Assembly: GCA_038496675.1 (NCBI GenBank) | Contig: CM076667.1 | Coordinates: 15,816,570 to 15,880,569 of the forward strand | From: Rachycentron canadum | Taxonomy: Eukaryota > Chordata > Actinopteri > Carangiformes > Rachycentridae | Direction: 5' to 3' | DNA length: 64,000 nucleotides | In this document: piece after piece, positions 12,931 to 25,849 of the stretch | Numbering within the stretch: position 1 is the stretch's first letter | Layout: every line of letters starts with the position of its first letter | Program-made: the position numbers and the translations under genes | Notes under the pieces: model-generated | Told to the model about the DNA's origin: nothing | Seen by the model: only the letters and a program-made list of their open reading frames with translations | The model's database searches: none

Positions 12931-14779
12931 AGACAATTCTGCGTAACCCCTGATTTGCCACCAGTTTTAAAATTCTCTCTGTCTGCAGCTTTTTGCATGG
13001 AAGTTACAGTATGGTTAAGAAGAAGAAGAGACATTGCGGTCCTGGCAAAGCATGGTCATAGGGTACTGCAAATGAAATACTATTAATGCAAATATATGCA
13101 AAATCAGACTTTCTGCAACAAAGTCAGACTACAGGCTACACAACCTTTCACCACCCTGACCTCCACACCCTTACTATCCACCTCCCTAGAGGTACTGGGC
13201 TATGATTTAGAATCATATTACTGCTGTGGTTTTATTAAGATGTTTACAAATCGCATGTTGGAATAATGTTCAGAGGTCGTTATATTTATGACCATGTGGT
13301 GTATTTGGTCTCGATTGAAACCTATTGAACATTTGTTTTTCTTGTACATTCTAGTTCTGATACTTGTATATCTATATTTTAGTTCTATACTATTATTTCT
13401 GCTTCTCTCATCGTTGCATTGAAAACCTATTGCATGTCTGCCCAGACTGGAAGATGAGAGTTTTTCCTTTTTCTGGACCCGACGTAGGACAGAGGGTTTT
13501 CTGTGCTCTGCAGATTGTGAAACCCACTGGGACAATCTTTTGTCTGCATAAATAAACTTAACTTGGCTGGATTTGATTTGACTACCCACAGTGTCAAGTG
13601 AAAATGCTGGGGCCCAGCTACTAATCTAACCTCGAGCACTGTCCTGATGCTTAGCTCGATGCCATTACACAAAAGTTTTGGGCAGCTCTTCACACACACT
13701 CAAACGCTGCCGAGATGATCCGTCCAGTGAAATTTTTTTTTTTTTTTTTTTGTTATCCTTCGTGTCATGATAGTTGATTGTGGACTTTCTGTTCGACACA
13801 GGCCATAAAGCTTCACAGACACAAGCAGCCTAACAAGACTTAACCATGTCTGCTCCAAGACCACAAACCAGTGGCTTCTCTCTTCCTCTGTCTCCCTCTG
13901 TCTGCCTCAGAAAATGAGAGGAGCTTCTCAAAAAATGTGACTCTATAACAGTAGCCTGTGTGTCCCCAAGGATACTGAGCTAGCACGGTCTGCCAGTCTA
14001 TCACACAGGAGCACACTGCTTTTGTGACAAACTGGCAGACTAACATCTTTCATTCCTCTAGCTCCACTGTGCTCTTCTTCTTCTTCCTAGACAATCCTCA
14101 CAATAACCTCGCTGGTGAGTGCATGACTACACAGTGTTCCCCGTTGCTTTCTGTTGATTCAGTGCAGCGCACTGGTGGATATCAGCACTCAAACACTCCA
14201 CATTCATTAAAAAAATGTGTTGAATACACAACAGAGAGCTGTCAAAACATCACAAAAGGTCAGAATACAGATTTAATTACTTTTCATTGTGCGCCGTGCA
14301 TGTGTACAAGACTGAATAACAACCCCGAGACCATTTGCTTGCAGCAGTAAAGTCATGTTTTGTCAAGGTTTGCCAGAGGATAGACTCTCATACAAGCTCT
14401 GGTTTAACAGGTGAGTAGCCTGGCTATCCTTAAATCCTTCAGAGCCTGTATCCATTACAGGATCCATTAGAGGAGGGTAAGAGGCATAGAGCATGGAGGG
14501 ACTGCTTCACTGCACACCACACAACTTCTCTTTACACTCTAACTGGCAATTGTTAAATTCACACTTATGTCAGTCTTCTTCACAATTTAGAGCCCTGTCA
14601 GGTATCTCCTGGTGGACAAAACTTCCCTGCAGTCACTGATGTCTGAGAATGAAACAGCAAAGTAATTCCACAGTCTGATGGCGTCGCTTTCTGTTTTTTT
14701 TTTTTTTCTTTTTCTTTTTCTTTATTACACAGCAGCCTTAAAGATTCATGAGGGAACTTGCAGTCAAACAAGCTTAATA

Positions 14780-14962
14780 TCCATCCTGTTTCATACTAGT
14801 AACAGCACATTCTGGCAGAGGGAAGTGAATCATTGTGCCCCAGTGACTTGAAACTGCCCAGATATGCAAATGTGTGAGTTGGTGCAATAGATTATTCAAA
14901 TGCTTGAATGCTTTGCCTTTTGGGGTCGCCCTGCTGCCGAGCCGTGGTCACTCCCCGTGTGT
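14780..14962. promoter_or_regulatory. Candidate noncoding element with octamer-like site
   Basis: Contains ATATGCAAATG near 14,862, a good POU/octamer word, followed about 30 bases later by GATTATTCAAATGC near 14,890 (SOX/POU-like). Not repetitive and not coding. Regulatory function is inferred. Confidence 0.25.
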
Positions 14963-14971
14963 AATAACCCG

Positions 14972-14990
14972 CCCCCCCCCCCCCCCCCCC
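14972..14990. repeat. C homopolymer
   Basis: Nineteen consecutive C bases. Length may be unreliable because such runs are error-prone in assembly. Confidence 0.95.
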
Positions 14991-16059
14991 GTGTTGTGTT
15001 TCCACTGTCCAGATTTGAAGAGGGGTGGGGGGGGTTGAATGTTTTCAGACACATGGGTGACACAAGGTGACACAGTCAAGCTGGTGGCCTCGCAGATTGC
15101 ACACACAAAAGGTGAATGGATGAATAGATGGATGGCCGCCTGATGTCCTGTTTTGAGAATTTCACAAGACGCCAGGATTATTGGAAGTAAATATGTGGTT
15201 TTGGCATAAAAGAGGCTGGCTTATGTTTGTCATCAAATGCAGCAGGCCTTGTCAGGGCAGACACAGAGGAGGCGACATTGGAGAATTGGGTTAAATTAGG
15301 AAGCGAAAACTGTACACAAACCATGTGAATGCATCATCCTGTTGTGCATTTTTAACAATCACCAACATCTCTGCGTAAATGTCTCTTATTTTGAAATTGG
15401 AGGAGAGATTTGTTGAATAACCTCACCTTTTCACAACAAGACACAACGTGACGAACCACCAATAATCATATTTTTGCCATTTGTTTTTTAGGTGCCAAAA
15501 GGTTTTATTTTGGAAACACGGTTTAAGTATAGTTCATATTTAAGAGCTTCATTTATCAAAACAGCTGCACAGTTTTTATCAAACATTACTCAAACACGAC
15601 TTAATGGTGCATTTGTGTGGGACTATTTTCAGACATGGATTAATCTACATTTGGTGCTGCAGTGCAGTGGTGAGCAACATTTTTTTTTTGTCAGGTGAAC
15701 TCCCTCATTGACACCCATCGTAATTTAACACTGTTAATGTTTTGGTGGTTTGGTCCAATTTAAATCTGTACAACTACCACTTGGGAGTGACTCAAGCCAG
15801 ATGTCACTATTGTATAATCAGGAATAACTATGGTAGGTCAGAAAGTGTAGGATGCAGAATCAACTCAAAATAAACAACAATGCCCATGTTCGTGGGGCGT
15901 TGTAGTGTTTCTGAGTTTTGGGACAATAGAGCCCTATAACAGGAGGAATAAGCGATCAGGCTTTGATTACACAGTCACTGTTTATATTTGTCTTTTTATG
16001 GGATGATGGTAAGATAAATCTAAAATATCACCAGATTTCAGACTTTAATTCTTCCATTT

Positions 16060-16260
16060 AGAGTTGAAAACTTTCATTAGACCCAGCACTCTTGTCAATT
16101 AAAAGTGGCAAAGTGCAAAGCGAGGCTGGTACGTTTTGCATGGTTATTTGTCAAATTAGCAACTAATAGGAAACCTTCCCCCACTGCAGTTTGATCCATC
16201 TGCCACTGGTCTACGGCTGTAACTGCTAATTGCTAACGCCTACACAGACACCAGGCAGGG
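16060..16260. promoter_or_regulatory. Candidate conserved noncoding element
   Basis: Non-repetitive stretch with GTCAATTAAAAG near 16,093, TTTGCATGGTTATTTG near 16,135 and CTAATTGC near 16,226. Homeodomain- and POU-like words are clustered. No coding signal. Function inferred. Confidence 0.22.
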
Positions 16261-16499
16261 ATATTGATTCCTCATCCGCACATCTCAAACATCTTGAATG
16301 ACACTGAGAGACCAGTAGCGATAGACTGCCGCATTACAGGACACCGTGCTGCTGGAGGACGGTAATTTACTGAGAGGATGTACATACATGCACATACTGC
16401 CGCACTCGCATTTAAAAGCCCCTTAGACGGTAACACACATGGACAGGTGACAAGTGGTTGGTGAGAGCGGGAATAGTGCTCACTTGTAAAGTACAGCAT

Positions 16500-16790
16500 C
16501 AGCAGATGTAATTAAATCTGGGGTTTTAAAAAGCAGATTAAGTGTGTGTTTAATAGATCGATAATGATGGACAGAGAAGACAAAGGAGATTAATCAAAGT
16601 GCTCAGAAAATAGAGCACTTAGGCAAGCAATTAATATGTCGAGGAAACCTCCCAGGGACAAAAAATCCGTTAAAATAAGTGTAAGAAAAGCTTCAAGGGC
16701 TATTAATTAGGATTATCACTATTGATTTTTGTCTATATCTGTGTGAGTTTGATGTTGATATGCTTATTGATTCACCACTTTTGAGCAGCT
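16500..16790. promoter_or_regulatory. Candidate conserved noncoding element
   Basis: Dense with homeodomain cores: TGTAATTAAATC near 16,507, GAGATTAATCAAAG near 16,587, AGCAATTAATATG near 16,626 and CTATTAATTAGG near 16,700. There is no repeat similarity and no open frame of note. This pattern is typical of developmental enhancers, but the call is inference. Confidence 0.3.
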
Positions 16791-19700
16791 TTTGATAGAC
16801 ACCTGCTCACATACAGTGTCTGATAAAACTTTCAGTATCAGATTTCATTACAATGTCCGGGCTGTTCCTTTATTTCCTCAAGGAGGACTACGAACATCGA
16901 TCTGCATCAGATAGAAAGCATAAGCTGAGCATACGCTTTGATGATACGTGTCTCAACTTTTATATTAGCGTAATAGTGCATCAAAAACAAGTGGGACTAG
17001 GAGCCCACAAGTCAATATGGCTGCCGGCCAGGACAAGCTAATTTCTTTGGCTTTGCTTCAGATGTTTTGCATAACATGACTTAAACTGACTGACAAAAAG
17101 TCAGAGGAAAAAGAACAGACAGAGGCACTAATGAAAGTAGATCTTCTTGTAATATGTGCAATATAATACTCTCTGCAAATCACTGAGAGGGAGCTGATTT
17201 GTTCTGTATATTACTGGATGATGTACAGTGCCTTTGTCATGCATTTAAAGCAACCACAGGCCTCGGTTACATAATGATGACAGCTAATGCTAACAAGCAC
17301 AAATTAAAGGGTTCCTGCTTTTTCCATTTTGATTATGGCTATTGTTGCTTACTGTGGTTTCATGCTGGGCTCACAGGATCCTAAGACTCAATCTCCTGCA
17401 GCCCGCTTTGTTTCGGGCTCTATTGAACCAGAAAAGGTGGACATTTAGTGGATATCGGAGAGGGAAGGGAGGTGGGCTTTTTCTGGTCTTGATGGTCTCT
17501 CTCTTTCTCGTTTCAATTTCATTAATTTGGATATCAAGCAGCAATGCTATCTTAGAGTATTGCTTTGTTCTTTTAACCTCTCAGCACTATTGATTTAAGT
17601 GTAATATACAGTATATCCTCTCCAGTATTGATTGCAGAATATATGCATTATAATCTAATTGTAACATCATGTATAATTTTTACAGATTGGATGATTACCT
17701 TGTCCTTTCCATGAAAAGGGAAGGAAGGAAGCTTTAAATTACCCTGCCTCAAAAAATCCACATACTAGAATCACTGCTGCACTTAACACCAATTTGACAT
17801 TGACACTTTCTATTCTTTCAAAGTGAATAACAGGTCTTTCCTCACCTCCTTTTTGCCTTCTTGCATGTTGTAATTGCTAGTTAACAGTAACTTTTTTTGG
17901 CCAATGTCAAGCTCCTACATCTGCCGCTACCCCCATAGCGCTGCTCATTTTTGCATATTAGTTCTCTTTAAAAATCACCTGCACCTGCCCTGAATGCAGC
18001 ACTGCTACTACGATTGCTCTTAATTTGTCATGTTACGTCCACGCAGGAAGTCCTGCAACACTGGTACATGGAGAGCAAAGCTGAAATGTTGATCAACTAG
18101 TCAATCAACAGATGTCATTCCTGCTTCTCAAATGTTGGAATCTGCTGCTTAGTAAACTGCATATATTTGGATTATGGACTGTTTGGGCGTGCAGAGTCCA
18201 GGACTGGGGTGTATCCAAGATTGTGGCAGAACCTGACAGGACCCAAAAGGAGCTAAAAACTGCATTTTCAGTCCGGCAATCATCACACCAATAAATTACT
18301 CCCTTGGCTTCATCTTGGTTGAGGCTGTGCCTCTCACAGCATTTGTATTGGGAAGGAGCCATATTCGCTAGTGATTTTTTTTTTTTTTTATCTTCTAAGC
18401 AAATCTCAGTGAATTTAACTGTGGAAACTCCTAAAGACATTTATGCTTTCAGGAAAGCATAGAAATTTGTGTAATAAAAGTGAACTGATTAGTGGGAGTT
18501 TGAAATGAGACACTCAAGATTCAATTTGTTGTTAATCAAAGATTGTCTCCAGTGATTTTGAACTGGAAAGCATGGACACGAGCCCTAGCGGAACAGCAGA
18601 TGGTGAGTAGTGCTAGTTTCTGTTCGACGTGATCGCGTTTTTCTTTGTGTGTGGGGTTTTTTTTTTTTTTTTTTAAGCATCTTGAATTCGTGGTCAATAG
18701 GTCCTTTGAGTCAGAAACTCATATCCACAACTCTTCAGTTGCTTTACACCTGCTGTTTTATTTTTACTGTTCCAATTAGCCATTGAAAACTTGATGCTCC
18801 ATACACAGATACTTAATCTCACACCAGATGTAAATGATGTTAAGACCATTTGGATGATTTGTTCAGCCGTAAAAGATTATTAAGTTTCCATATTTACACT
18901 TCAGATAGTACCCTTAACCTCTAAGTACTGTTTACCGCACTGCATCTATTATTGCAGATAACTCCAACACACATCATTGTCAAGCTTACAACGACCCCAA
19001 CTGACCTTTTTATTGTGAGGTTTTCCCAACAATAGCTCTTCTGACAGACAGTACCGCTACTATACACAATTATAGGCAACTGTGTCTCATGTTTCAGCCA
19101 GTGGACTGCTCGCTTCACAGTATCCGGGTCAAAAAACGCAGGAGTGAAACACTTCATGTACGTTACGACTATCATCAAGAACAATTTAACCCCATTATCA
19201 AGCATTGTAAGTGGCATGTGAAAATGTAATGAATGGTTTACAACACACTAATATTTTAAACAGATTAATTTGCTCAAAATAACTAATTGCTTTTCCTACA
19301 AAGCATCAGTAACTGGTGTACGAATGGTTACTGAATCACATTTACAATCATATTTCCTATATGATTAACGTATGTGAGCAAGTATGAGCGCTTGGAAACT
19401 TGGAAAGGCCCACTTACTTGTTTTCTCTCAGCACTTTCAGCCACATCTCATGACCTTCATCAGCAGAGGGAGCTTGCGTAGAAGTTTCTGCCATGAAATA
19501 AATAAACTAAATTAATATGTTAAATATATATATTTAATTAAAGACTCAGACTTTACATGTGATATAATTATGTTATATCAAATACATTGTTTGGCTATAC
19601 CAGTTACACATGGTGGAGTTATAGATGTTCACAAATAAATGAACATACTTACGTTCTTGTCCTTAAACAACATTATACTTAAACCATTTTTAGACCACCT

Positions 19701-20284
19701 TTATATTCTGCTTATAAATGCTCAGTATGGAGAATAAAATAGTGTCACCATTTATGTAATATCTGAATGGGAAACAAAATATTTAGCTCTTGTAATTTTT
19801 TTGCATAGGGTAAAAAACCATCGAGTAAAAGTCTTTTTATAGTTTACCCAATGCTTTCTAGGGTTATTTTTATATGTTTTTCTATGGCTACAATGCCCAT
19901 ATTAGCATTAACAGCTATTTACCAATCAGTCTAGAAGAAATGTTGCAAGATCAGCATCAAACTTTACTCACCAAGACCTGTGTCCACCTGTGGAAAACAT
20001 CACCAGTGTTGACGCTTGTCTCTGCTGTGTCTTTTCTTCGACTGAAGAAAGGTCTAACCAGATAGGTCCAGTCTGTCTCGTTTCTTTCTGATAGCAACTC
20101 ACTGTAGCCTCTAATCTGGCCTGAGGAAGTAGCAGTAAGATTATAGAACATAATATAACCTCTTTCCTTGTAAACACAAAGACACAATCACCACCACCTG
20201 GCAAGAAACCATATGTGCTGGCAGAGAAAACTTACTAACAGCCGCTTTAAGTCAATGGATCGATTACTGAACAGGCCATGTTGT

Positions 20285-20590
20285 CGTACAGTAATTCCAA
20301 CAACTACAAAGGAAAGCAAAATGACCACAAAAAGACATGAAACATTAAAATGGATGTAATACGATGGTAAAAAGACATGAAAATGAGAATGACTTCACAC
20401 AAAGACTACAAAGGAAAGCAAAATGACCACAAAGAGACACAAAGTAGGTAAATATAGATGCAAAGTGACAAAAAAGACACAAAGTTACCAAAAAGAGATG
20501 TGAAACAACCACAGAGACAGAAAATTACTTATGTCTCTTTCAATCTGGTACCTTTTGTTTGTGCCCAGGGGCCAATTATCTCATAATGCC
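20285..20590 (+). repeat. Degenerate tandem repeat built on an ACAAAGAGACA unit
   Basis: Imperfect copies of words such as GACCACAAAGAGACACAAAG and ACTACAAAGGAAAGCAAAAT recur many times. A related block lies at 56,250-56,530. The shared vocabulary suggests one interspersed minisatellite-like family. Confidence 0.7.
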
Positions 20591-21317
20591 CATGATTAAT
20601 TCACAGTCAGAAAAACTGTTTGTTGAATCAGATTTGACTTCAGCCAAGCACACGCTTCCACACCGCCGTGTTCTTTCATGTCTCCCATGGACTTCTAATT
20701 GAGAACTAATAAAAGACTAAATTCGTTGAAACTGCTTTACATTTCAAAATAACATTTTTACTATGCAGACTGATTCAGAAGATGGCATCAAAGCCTCAAA
20801 TATTATGTTTATCAATGGTTCAACTGTCCTTGAATTATGGAAAGAGAGGAACCAAACTGATAGTTTCAGGTAAGTATGCTAAATTGACTTTCATGAACTT
20901 GTGTTTGGTTCTCTGGCCTCCATGGTATTTATTGTAATGTCCTACAAGGCAAATTCCAGTCAACTGCTACTTCAGGCAAGTTCAAGTAAATGTTAAGTTG
21001 TACTGTATTTGCAACTACTATCCACCCCGCTCTGCTGCAACACATAATTTCACTCAATTCTCTGCTACATAACAAAACAAAAACAAAAAAAAAACTTCAT
21101 ATCGCACATCTGATACCGAAAAGTGCCTGGGAATTCGATTTTGCCATCTGAAAGACAGAAGAAGGGCAGCTGTACAAGAACGCCACACACCTCTGCGTGT
21201 ACTACAGCTGTGGCAAATGTATAGTAGCATAATTATATGCGGAGATTACATTTATTTATGTTTCAAAGGCACCAGTTCAAACACGTTCACAGACTCCTCA
21301 ACCCCACCACCCAGCCC

Positions 21318-21318
21318 C

Positions 21319-21350
<32 letters not shown>

Positions 21351-21366
21351 CCTGCTGTTCGAGTTG
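21318..21366 (+). repeat. CTG/TTG triplet low-complexity tract
   Basis: Interleaved CTG and TTG triplets that read as poly-Leu on the plus strand. No exon context was found around it. Confidence 0.85.
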
Positions 21367-21839
21367 CCTGCTGCTGCCGTTCCATTTGTCGTCGCTGTTA
21401 GTTTTCACTTTCGGCTTGCTCCTCCACTCTGTGCTTTTTACTTGTGAATGATCTCAAAGCCAGTGGTTAATTTACAGATCAAAAGTGCGAGAAAGGAGCA
21501 GCAATTAAAAATCTTCCCATCCTCTGGTTGGGATCAATTTCCTTCACATGGATGTAAGAAAAGGTGTTTATAAAATATACAGACACATCAGACTATGTTG
21601 CCAATCTCTACTGAATTAAGAAACAGCGTAAATAATAATAGGAAATACTGAACATTCAACCGCTTAAGTAAAAATGGCGCATCTTGAAAATCCCGTCTAT
21701 TCTCTGATGCATTACTGACCTCTAGTGTTGAATGTTAATATGAGCGTAATAAACTGTGTAAACAGCAATAATGCTTAAATAGGGGCTCTCAGCCATTATG
21801 GTGATGTTAACTGTAAGTAAATTATATGACACTTGACAG

Positions 21840-22100
21840 GGCCAATGTTTATAAAGTGTCTTCAGCACTGACTTAACCCAGTGCTAAGGACTGTTGCCTC
21901 TAATGAGGGTAATCATCCCTGCAGAATTCCTCTCATTTCCATCAGATAATTACTCATTAGAGTCACATGAGACGGGAGGAGAAATACATTTACTGATTGG
22001 AGATTCAGTCAAAATAACCATCAGCCTCAGACTGGGCTGGCTTTCCCTGCAACTGAAAGTGTGTCAAATTAGACCAAAACAAATATCTGCGTGGACGTGG
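21840..22100. promoter_or_regulatory. Candidate conserved noncoding element
   Basis: Non-repetitive block with TCTAATGAGGGTAATCATCC near 21,898 and GATAATTACTCATTAGAG near 21,946, that is four homeodomain-type cores in 65 bases. It lies about 360 bases past the 3' end of the IMPA1-like copy B coding region. Function inferred. Confidence 0.25.
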
Positions 22101-22391
22101 ATTTACAAGATGATTATTCGGTGTGTATTGTAAGATCAAATGTATGCATGTACAGCCACAGACAAGTGTGAAAATTATGCCAGTATACACAAATGATAAG
22201 TGCAAAATTACAGCTGTTTCCCACTTCAATCAATATTGATGACAGTCAAATCACAGAAGAGCAATCAAATTTGACCTCCAGGTCGCTTCAGTTGAGCTGA
22301 AATGATTTCCTTTGAATGAAGACTATGCTGAGCAGTAAAACACATCTAGCATGCACATTAAGATTATCAGTGGTCATTACAGCACAGCAAC

Positions 22392-22397
22392 TTTATT
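22392..22397 (-). terminator. Polyadenylation signal of IMPA1-like copy B
   Basis: AATAAA on the minus strand, 61 bases after the stop codon of copy B. It is the nearest canonical signal and would give a very short 3' UTR. Confidence 0.6.
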
Positions 22398-22457
22398 CTG
22401 ACACATATAGCGGTAGGCTGCACTTGTGTACAGTGTAAACAGGGGTTTAAAATATTC

Positions 22458-23882
22458 TCATTTCTTCTGTGCAGGCTCATCGTCCCTCACCACTGGGAAT
22501 ATCTCAATTTCTTTGATGATCCGCTTAGCAATAACATCATTGTTTGCTGAAACCATCCTTCGGGACATCAAGTCGAATGGTCCCCCTAAAGTGTCAAATA
22601 AAGCCATTGTTACGAGGGGTTTCACTCGCAGTGTTTTCAAAAAGCAAATCCTGTCTTTAGCCACAGTATCCGCTAATTCTCATTCATTTATTTTGGTTTG
22701 TAAAACATAGCATACGCACCATCGACATCCAGTAATATTCCTCCAGCTTCTTTGACTATAACTGCACCAGCAGCAATGTCCCAGCAGTGGATGCCGATCT
22801 CAAAGAAGGCTTCCACTGCCCCCGACGCCACCAGACACATGTTAGTGGCGGCTGTCCCTGATCCACGGAGCCTGTCAGGACAGATCAGTTGGAGATGAAT
22901 TAATTTAAATCAGCTACGCTGCCCTACAAAAACAGCCAACTGCAACCACAGAAGCAGTGAAGTAGAGCAAAACGGATTTAAAGTTTGTCAGGCTCACAAA
23001 CTCTGTTTTAATGCCTTAACTTTATGCTGGTTATCATACGTAAAGAAGTAATTGCCATAGAACGTACGATATGCTTAAAGGCTGCAGATACTGACTAAAT
23101 AAATAAATTTGCAATTTGATACATGTAAATATGTCATAACAGCTAACTAAGCTAATACGCTTTAGCAGGAGTTAAGCTAGCTGTTTCAGTAAAACGTCAG
23201 TTAGTTATGCTAAATAACCAAGTGAATTACTAAGAAGTTAATTTATCAAAATTGATATTTCATATTTACAGATAACAGACAGGGAAATCATTGGTCAAAG
23301 GCAGGAAATGTACAATGGTTTGCTGGTGTGCTAGCATTAAATGTATATAAATATATATGAAATCAATGCAAGAGCGAGCTAGCTTTAGCAGGAGTTTAGG
23401 AGTTACGCCAAATGAATACTGAATATAGCTCAAGTTTAGCTTTAGCGCTCAAGTTGTGTTGCAAAGAATGCGGCAGCTAAAACTGATCAAGGTTTGTAAA
23501 GACCAAAGATTTCCCAATGGAGGGAGCAATACGTAGGTTTACAAAGTATGGATGTCGTAACCACTCAGCCAAAGTGTCGTGACTACAGTTTGGCCATCCT
23601 TCAGTTACTGCAAATTTTACATGCTATTCCACAAGAATTACACGTTTCTGTGTAACTCAGTTCTAACCAAACATATAGTTAATACATCCACCCACCCATG
23701 CACGGGGATGCAGAGGATCCTCTGCATGGTAGAGAAAATCTTGGTTACTTTTTCCGGGGTCCTGTCAGTTCCATGTTCCGAAATGATAATGGACTTCTTG
23801 ATTTCTGTAATGACGGCATGCCAAAAGAGTTACAATTATGTGTCATCACAGGTGCGAAAGTAGCTATGTATGTGCACACTCA

Positions 23883-23918
<36 letters not shown>

Positions 23919-25849
23919 GCCAGTCAAAAGTGTAGACACATCAGAGAGGGTGCAAATTGAATGTTTTACTAATGTGCTCTTGGAAAAACATATGACCTTG
24001 AGGTCAGTGATTATTACATATATATATATTTCATTTTCAAATATTCAGACTAGTGTGTTGAAGTGTGAAGTAGTTACCTTGTACATCGGACACCTGAATT
24101 TGTTCGTCGTTGCAGAAAGCTCCCTTCCCCTTCCTTGCTTTATACATCTTGTCTTCCAGGCAGCTGTACACCACACCAAACTCCAACTAAAAACAGAGCA
24201 TTTTCATCAGCTTTACAAACGAAAGAACTAATTAAGGACAAAGTGCTTTTTGTCCAGTTGTAAAACTCTCATTTGATTTGACGTACCTCCTTATTGACAG
24301 CAAAAGCAATTGACACAGCCACAAATGGGAATCTGTGAATAAGCATCAGGGTAAATTATTATTTAGCTGTATTTACAGGTATTTCAGGAATATTTCAAAA
24401 CAACAGTTTAGGGAAAACCCTTGAAGGAATAGTTCCATGTATTTTGGGAAGTAGTCTACGTGCTTTATGGCTGAGAGTCAGGTGAGAGGGTTGGCTGTGT
24501 CTGGATGGTGAATATGAGGAAATATGAAGCTACAGCTGGGAGGCAGTTACCAAAAAGAGTGTAAGGTTGAAACAGCTTGCCAAGCTCTCGCTGATGTGAC
24601 AATGTGTTTACTTCTGAAACTAATTATAAAAATGAGATGTAATATGTTAATTTGTGAGTTTTAGAGACGCTGATAGGCAGATTTGTTTGCATTTGTGTAG
24701 CAAAGAACTGTGAAATTCTCCAAAAATGACTTTTCATTGCCTTATCTGTCTTTAAAAGGCTCTGTTGGTGGCCAGAATAGGTGAAGTGGTGCAGGTGGGG
24801 CTTATCTCTGCTTATCTCACAGACAATTGTCCCAAAGGACAGGCCCTGAAATGTCACCCTTAAAAACTACACCTAAAACAATGAAGTGTAAAAGTTGCAA
24901 ATCACCGTTTCAAGCCAGTGAACTGAGTCAAATGCATCCATCAGCGATACTCTCAACCCATGCAGTCACTGAATATTTGATGCCATGCTGTTTTAGTTAA
25001 GGGACAAATTATATTTCTGATGCTTTTTGGCATAGCACAGCTGAGTTTGTCCAGTAACTAAAGGGTTTTTATTTGAATTGAATAAATCCAATAACACAAC
25101 ACATCTTACCCATGGACAAAGTTTGTGGTGCCATCTACTGGGTCTATGATCCACGTAGGTTTGTCAGTTAAGACACACGGCTCCCCCTTTGCCACTGACT
25201 CCTCCCCAATGAAACTGGAGCACAGAAGAACCAATGGACCAATGAGCTATATCAAGACAAGCCTGAGCAATGGTGTCTTTTCTTTCCAAAACAGTACAAG
25301 TCTGCATTATCATAGGTGTGTGTCTATATCTGTGTGTGCACGGCAGTATGTCTCACCAGTGTGTGCCTTCTCCAAATTCCTCTTTAAGAGATCCGATGAT
25401 GATTTTCTCCACCCTCTCATCAGTCTTAGTGACAAGGTCTACGGTGGAGCTTTTTGTCATGACCTTTATTTCACTCTCCCCAGCTTTCCTAATTTCCTAA
25501 AAATAAATGAAACATTATTAGCATGTGCTTATTCTGCTTTATAAAACGTATTACTACTACTACTGAGACTGTTTGTAAACTGTTTGTAAAAATGGGCGAT
25601 ACAAATAAAATTGCCTTCCCTTGCCTTGCCTAAGACCTGGGGGTTAAAATATTCCCTTATTTTACCCTGAATCCAAATTTGGTGCATATTTGAAACGTAC
25701 ATGATCACAGGTGGATGGAAACAAACTTTAGAGGAACTACATTTAGAAGCTCAGACTTACCGCTCCAGCTTTTCTTGCCACTTCAACAGCAAAGTCATAT
25801 GCCTTCTGCCATGGGTCTCCCATTTTTTTCTACTTCTTATTTTGGAGAG
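22458..25849 (-). CDS. Inositol monophosphatase 1-like, tandem copy B
   Basis: Hydrolyses inositol monophosphates to free inositol in the cytosol (Mg2+-dependent, lithium-sensitive family). Coding exons in transcript order: 25823-25761, 25496-25357, 25214-25110, 24332-24287, 24186-24078, 23804-23696, 22871-22720, 22585-22458; together 852 nt, 283 aa. The start MGDPWQKAYDFAVEVARKAG aligns with the IMPA1 N-terminus. Metal ligands are present: GEES (Glu72), DPVDGTTNF (Asp92, Asp95) and CWDIAAG (Asp222). GGPFDLMSRR precedes the C-terminus. Exon 2 is two codons longer than in copy A, with EFGEGTH where copy A has KYPTH. An acceptor at 25,850 shows that the first coding exon begins with 26 nt of UTR, so a noncoding exon lies upstream, not located. 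Copy B keeps the IMPA1 start and fold and lacks IMPA2-specific words, but exact orthology within IMPA1 is open. Introns contain a CA microsatellite and a fish repeat. Confidence 0.93.
23885..23916. repeat. (CA)16 microsatellite in intron 5 of IMPA1-like copy B
   Basis: Sixteen CA units between coding exons 5 and 6. The long plus-strand open frame across it (23,698-24,231) is antisense to those exons. Confidence 0.95.
24420..24550 (+). repeat. Interspersed fish repeat, family A (copy 1)
   Basis: Reads GAATAGTTCCATGTATTTTG, then a GAGAGTCAGGTGAGAG word and ATGAAGCTACAG. It aligns word by word with the copies near 49.56-49.85 kb (reverse) and 60.93-61.04 kb. It lies in intron 3 of IMPA1-like copy B. 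Confidence 0.65.

Larger units (their letters stand above)
58..22391. other. Gene-free stretch; no supportable exon
   Basis: I find no run of splice-flanked exons and no recognisable protein family on either strand. Open frames here are short and many are low-complexity. The stretch holds simple repeats, one dead transposase fragment (about 12.64-12.93 kb), a fish repeat near 20.3 kb and several blocks that look like regulatory DNA, listed separately. Between those entries I see only AT-rich unique-looking sequence with homopolymer runs. A noncoding RNA gene or a very large intron of a gene lying outside the window cannot be excluded. Confidence 0.6.

Noticed and set aside
12495..13034. 179-codon minus-strand open frame
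   Set aside because: It runs antisense to the Tc1 transposase remnant and through an AT microsatellite (Tyr-Ile string).
20285..20590. Possible CRISPR-like array
   Set aside because: Units are degenerate, unevenly spaced and without unique spacers; the context is a eukaryotic chromosome.
23698..24231. 177-codon plus-strand open frame
   Set aside because: Antisense to coding exons 5 and 6 of IMPA1-like copy B and spans a CA microsatellite.
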